Assembly: GCF_041270065.1 (NCBI RefSeq)
Contig: NZ_CP065958.1
Span: 7,192,001 to 7,256,000, forward strand
Direction: 5' to 3'
From: Streptomyces fradiae
GTDB taxonomy: Bacteria; Actinomycetota; Actinomycetes; Streptomycetales; Streptomycetaceae
DNA: 64,000 nucleotides
Part shown: piece after piece, positions 61,570-64,000 of the stretch
Layout of the letters: each line of letters begins with the position of its first letter
Position numbering within the stretch: the first letter of the stretch is position 1
Made by a program: the position numbers and the translations under genes
The notes under the pieces: generated by a model
Database searches by the model: none
Seen by the model: only the letters and a program-made list of their open reading frames with translations
What the model was told of the DNA's origin: nothing

Positions 61570-62229
61570 CTAGCGGAGACCGACCATCCGGGCGAAGACC
61601 ACCACGTTGCCGTCGTAGCCGTGGGCGCGCGAGTAGCCGCCGCCGCACGTGATCACCCGCAGCTCCGGCTGTCCGGTGTCCCCGTACACCTGGGCTCCGG
61701 GGAAGTCGTTCTTCGCGAAGACCTCGACCCCGTAGATCTCGAACACGGCCACCCGGCCGTCGTAACGGTCGACCTCGATGTGCTGGCCCTGTTGCAGGGA
61801 GCCGAGGCCGTAGAACACCGCGGGCCCCGCCAGGTTGTCGACGTGCCCCACGATGACGGAGGTGCCGCGCATGCCCGGCGCGATGCCGTTCTGGTACCAG
61901 CCGGCGAGGTTCTTCTCCTCGGGCGGCGGGGCGGCGACCCAGCCGTTGTCGTCCAGGCCCACGTCCATGAGCGGGGCCGCCACCTGGATGGCCGGGATCC
62001 TGATACGTGAGGCGGGGGCGAACGGCAGCTCCTGGACGGCGCCGGCCGTGGGGGCGGGGGCGACCGGGCGGGCGACCGGGCGCGCGGCCGCGCTGGGCTG
62101 CGGCGGGCCGGACTCGAAGCCGACCCCGTTGCGCATTATCGCCAGGCCGGACAGCATGACGAGAGCCAGCGCGCCCCAGGGTTGGCGTCTCCTGGCGGCG
62201 TCGAAGAGGCTGAAGTCCTTGGGGCTCAT
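61570..62229 (-). CDS. Class F sortase
   Basis: The 219-residue protein has one N-terminal membrane segment (about 18-35), a proline-rich linker and the sortase domain with the catalytic histidine in VGHVD (near 128), cysteine in VITCGGGY (near 193) and a C-terminal arginine (FARMVG). Class F sortases in actinobacteria occur singly next to small secreted proteins like the two that follow here; their substrates are unclear. ATG 62229. Confidence 0.88.
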   Translation of the reverse strand: MSPKDFSLFDAARRRQPWGALALVMLSGLAIMRNGVGFESGPPQPSAAARPVARPVAPAPTAGAVQELPFAPASRIRIPAIQVAAPLMDVGLDDNGWVAAPPPEEKNLAGWYQNGIAPGMRGTSVIVGHVDNLAGPAVFYGLGSLQQGQHIEVDRYDGRVAVFEIYGVEVFAKNDFPGAQVYGDTGQPELRVITCGGGYSRAHGYDGNVVVFARMVGLR

Positions 62230-62573
62230 GGTTCTCCCTTGGTGGCGTCACGGGAACGGTAAGGGCGCGGACGCGAACCGGCCTGCCGAGCGGGGCGAAC
62301 GGGTGTCGGCCGATGGAGCGACCCGTACCGGCGGCCCCGCCCGGGGGAACGGGTGATCCGCCATCCGAGTAATCGTCAGATCATCGTTCTGACACTGTGT
62401 GACCTGCGGATCCGTCAGATTCCCCACTCATTCGGCCGGTGTCGTTCCTCACCGGACCGGCTCAAAGCCGACATGCGAAGGCTTTTCCGGTTTGTGATGG
62501 TTCGTCATGGAAGGCGTACTCGTCGAATCGCCCGGAGCACCGCTTTGGGGCGCCTTCCACTGGAGGTTCAACC
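62230..62573. other. 344-bp divergent intergenic region
   Basis: The gap lies between the sortase gene (minus strand) and a secreted-protein gene (plus strand), so it holds both promoters. TGGAGGT at 62561-62567 region is the ribosome site for 62574. I see no convincing gene, hairpin or long dyad. Confidence 0.5.
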
Positions 62574-63107
62574 ATGCGTGCTGCACGCACTCTGGCGGTG
62601 ACGGCGACCGCGTTCGCGGCGCTCGGGCTCGCGGCCCCCCTCGCCACCGCCACCAACGGGCCCAGCAGCGTGACCGTCGGCTCCTTCCAGGCCCCGAAGG
62701 GTGGCGACAACAACAATTCCAATATCACCGTCTCCCCCTTCGCGGTTCACCAGGGTGCGCTTCTCCTGGTCACCACCCGGGACTGCGCCGCGGGCACGGT
62801 CTCGTCCGCGGCCTTCCCGTCCGGCACCCTCTCGGGCTCCAACCAGGGGTTCTCCACTGTCAGCGTCCGCATCTTCGACAACGCCACGCCCGGCCTGCAC
62901 ACCGTGACCGCCACGTGCGTCAACGGCCGCAAGCTCACGACGCAGTTCCGCGTGCTTGCAGGTCAGGGTTCGCAGGGCGGTCTGGGCGGCTCGCTCGCCC
63001 CGGGCTCCACCGAGATGGCGGTGGGCGGCAGCCTCGTCGCCGCCGCGGCGCTGGGCGGGGGGCTGTTCATCGCCCGCCGGCGCCGCACGACCGGCGCGGG
63101 GGTCTGA
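62574..63107 (+). CDS. Secreted, membrane-anchored protein (sortase neighbour)
   Basis: The 177-residue protein has a signal peptide (to about residue 26, ATA), an Ig-like beta domain with two cysteines (TTRDCAAG and TATCVNG, probably a disulfide), a Gly/Ser-rich linker and a C-terminal membrane segment followed by RRRRTT. The tail layout resembles wall-anchored proteins but no clear LPxTG-type motif is seen (GSTEMAVGG). It is a possible partner of the class F sortase and is a paralogue of the gene at 63232. Confidence 0.75.
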   Translation: MRAARTLAVTATAFAALGLAAPLATATNGPSSVTVGSFQAPKGGDNNNSNITVSPFAVHQGALLLVTTRDCAAGTVSSAAFPSGTLSGSNQGFSTVSVRIFDNATPGLHTVTATCVNGRKLTTQFRVLAGQGSQGGLGGSLAPGSTEMAVGGSLVAAAALGGGLFIARRRRTTGAGV

Positions 63108-63136
63108 CCGGCCGAACCTCCCGGTCGGCCCGCAAC

Positions 63137-63183
63137 GCCCGTCGCCCCCGAGTCCCTGTTTCCAGGGCTCGGGGGCGACGGGC
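63137..63183. terminator. Bidirectional terminator between the two secreted-protein genes
   Basis: GCCCGTCGCCCCCGAG pairs perfectly with 63168-63183, with an inner CCCTG/CAGGG stem around TTTC. It lies between convergent genes. Confidence 0.9.
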
Positions 63184-63231
63184 GTGTACGGGCTTGTACG
63201 GGGCGGGGTGCGCCGGCACTCCCGGGCGCCG

Positions 63232-63795
63232 TCAGTGGCGCCGGCCGTCGGTCGCCGACGACCTGCGGCGGATCACGTAGACCAGACCGCCCGCCGCGGC
63301 GAGCACAAGCGCTCCGCCGGCCGCGAAGGTCCAGGAGTCGGTGGCGTCGAACGAGCCGCCGAGACCGCCTGCCACCCCGCGCGGGGTGACGAGCCCGGTC
63401 GACCGGGCCGTCGGCGTCGCCGGCGTGCCGCCGCTGATGGTCAGATCGACGGTGCCCTGGATGCCGCCGGTGCAGTTGAAGGTCACCGTGTACACGGCGC
63501 CGCGCTTGGCGTCCGCGTCCACGGTGGCGGTGACCAGCGAGTTCGGGGCGATGGTGACGGTGTCGAAGATGCCGGCCGAGGCCGTCGCCGTACTGGCGCA
63601 GCCGGGCGCGCTGAGCGTGATCCGGCCGCCGGGCGCGACGACCCCGGGCGACACGACGAAATCGCCCGGGGCCTTCGCTCCGGGCGCCTGACGGGCGGGC
63701 GCCGGGGCGCCGTCGGCGGCGACGGCGAGGGGGGCGGCCAGGGCGAGGGCGGCCGCCCCCAGCAGAGCGGTGGACGCGGCACGTATCGCGCGCAT
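63232..63795 (-). CDS. Secreted, membrane-anchored protein, paralogue of 62574
   Basis: The 187-residue protein has a signal peptide (ending AVAA), a beta domain with cysteines in SAPGCAST and TFNCTGG, a linker (GVAGGLGGSFD) and a C-terminal membrane segment with VIRRRSS. It mirrors the layout of the convergent gene at 62574. ATG 63795 follows GGAGGA; a TTG two codons upstream is possible. Function unknown, likely cell surface. Confidence 0.75.
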   Translation of the reverse strand: MRAIRAASTALLGAAALALAAPLAVAADGAPAPARQAPGAKAPGDFVVSPGVVAPGGRITLSAPGCASTATASAGIFDTVTIAPNSLVTATVDADAKRGAVYTVTFNCTGGIQGTVDLTISGGTPATPTARSTGLVTPRGVAGGLGGSFDATDSWTFAAGGALVLAAAGGLVYVIRRRSSATDGRRH

Positions 63796-63964
63796 GGTCA
63801 ATCCTCCGGGTCCCCGAGGAGCAGCCGCGGAAGGGGTATCCGCGAGAAAGGCGGGACATGCACCTCGATGCCCGAAACGCTAGGAGCCCCCTACCACAGC
63901 CGCGATCCCAGACGCGCGAATGGGGCACCGATGTCCCCCGCTCGGCCCATTCGCGCGCCTTCCG

Positions 63965-64000
63965 TCAGCCCGTGACCTGCGGGAAGAGGTCCACGAACGG
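63965..64000 (-). CDS. Possible C-terminal end of a minus-strand gene
   Basis: Reading leftward from the window edge gives 11 codons (PFVDLFPQVTG) and a TGA at 63965. Codon use is normal for the organism, but the stretch is too short to identify. Confidence 0.3.
   Translation of the reverse strand, partial: PFVDLFPQVTG

Overview
The window is high-GC actinobacterial DNA, almost certainly from a Streptomyces chromosome. The evidence is dense GC3-biased coding, many GTG and TTG starts, 4-nt start/stop overlaps, SpoIIE-type phosphatase, LytTR, class F sortase and CapA genes, and Rpf-like cell-wall enzymes. The right part (about 41.9-64 kb) is ordinary chromosomal content. The left and middle (about 2.9-41.7 kb) form an arsenic- and copper-related accessory region.

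Layout. At 1-2.8 kb are a site-2 protease and aconitase. At 2.9-3.5 kb is a MarR regulator with its operator. At 3.6-7.1 kb is an unusual Pst-type phosphate/arsenate ABC importer (PstS, fused PstC-PstA, PstB). At 7.2-9.3 kb is a compact arsenic-resistance module: Acr3, ArsR, ArsC. At 9.3-12.4 kb are copper genes of the CopC-CopD and YcnI types plus a membrane protein. At 12.6-15.7 kb are a Tat-exported molybdopterin oxidoreductase and an ArsR. At 15.7-16.8 kb is a TrmB/LuxR-like regulator.

From 17.1 to 37.1 kb lies what looks like an organoarsenic biosynthetic cluster. An EPSP-synthase paralogue overlaps a phosphoglycerate-mutase paralogue, followed by a CTP-synthase-tail glutamine amidotransferase; this is the signature of C-As bond formation described for Streptomyces organoarsenicals. 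Next come two operons, each opened by a tiny cysteine-rich peptide gene too short for ordinary gene calling (20720-20899 and 27569-27673). The first carries an M28 peptidase, a CMD-fold protein, three ATP-grasp ligases and a FemAB-like GNAT. The second carries a heterodimeric ABC exporter, a repeat protein with four SSCCG motifs, a FixH/YtkA-like lipoprotein, an aminotransferase, a copper chaperone, a 31-residue membrane peptide, a CopA-type ATPase and a second GNAT. Four unrelated proteins of the first operon end in exactly Cys-Cys-stop.

At 37.1-41.7 kb are two tandem ArsR genes, a flavoprotein with a CCG tail, an MFS transporter and an ArsO-like monooxygenase. A TTCGA-type dyad recurs upstream of pstS, the Mo enzyme, three arsR genes and both cysteine-peptide operons, suggesting a single arsenite-responsive regulon. 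The three arsR promoters are nearly superimposable and appear leaderless.

Working model (inference): arsenate is imported and reduced. The AroA-like and mutase-like enzymes convert arsenic plus phosphoenolpyruvate to arsonopyruvate. No phosphonopyruvate-decarboxylase-like gene is visible, but an aminotransferase is, so arsonoalanine is a plausible building block. ATP-grasp and GNAT enzymes would then build a peptide, exported by the ABC pair. The vicinal-thiol peptides and tails may hold trivalent arsenic or copper. The product is unknown.
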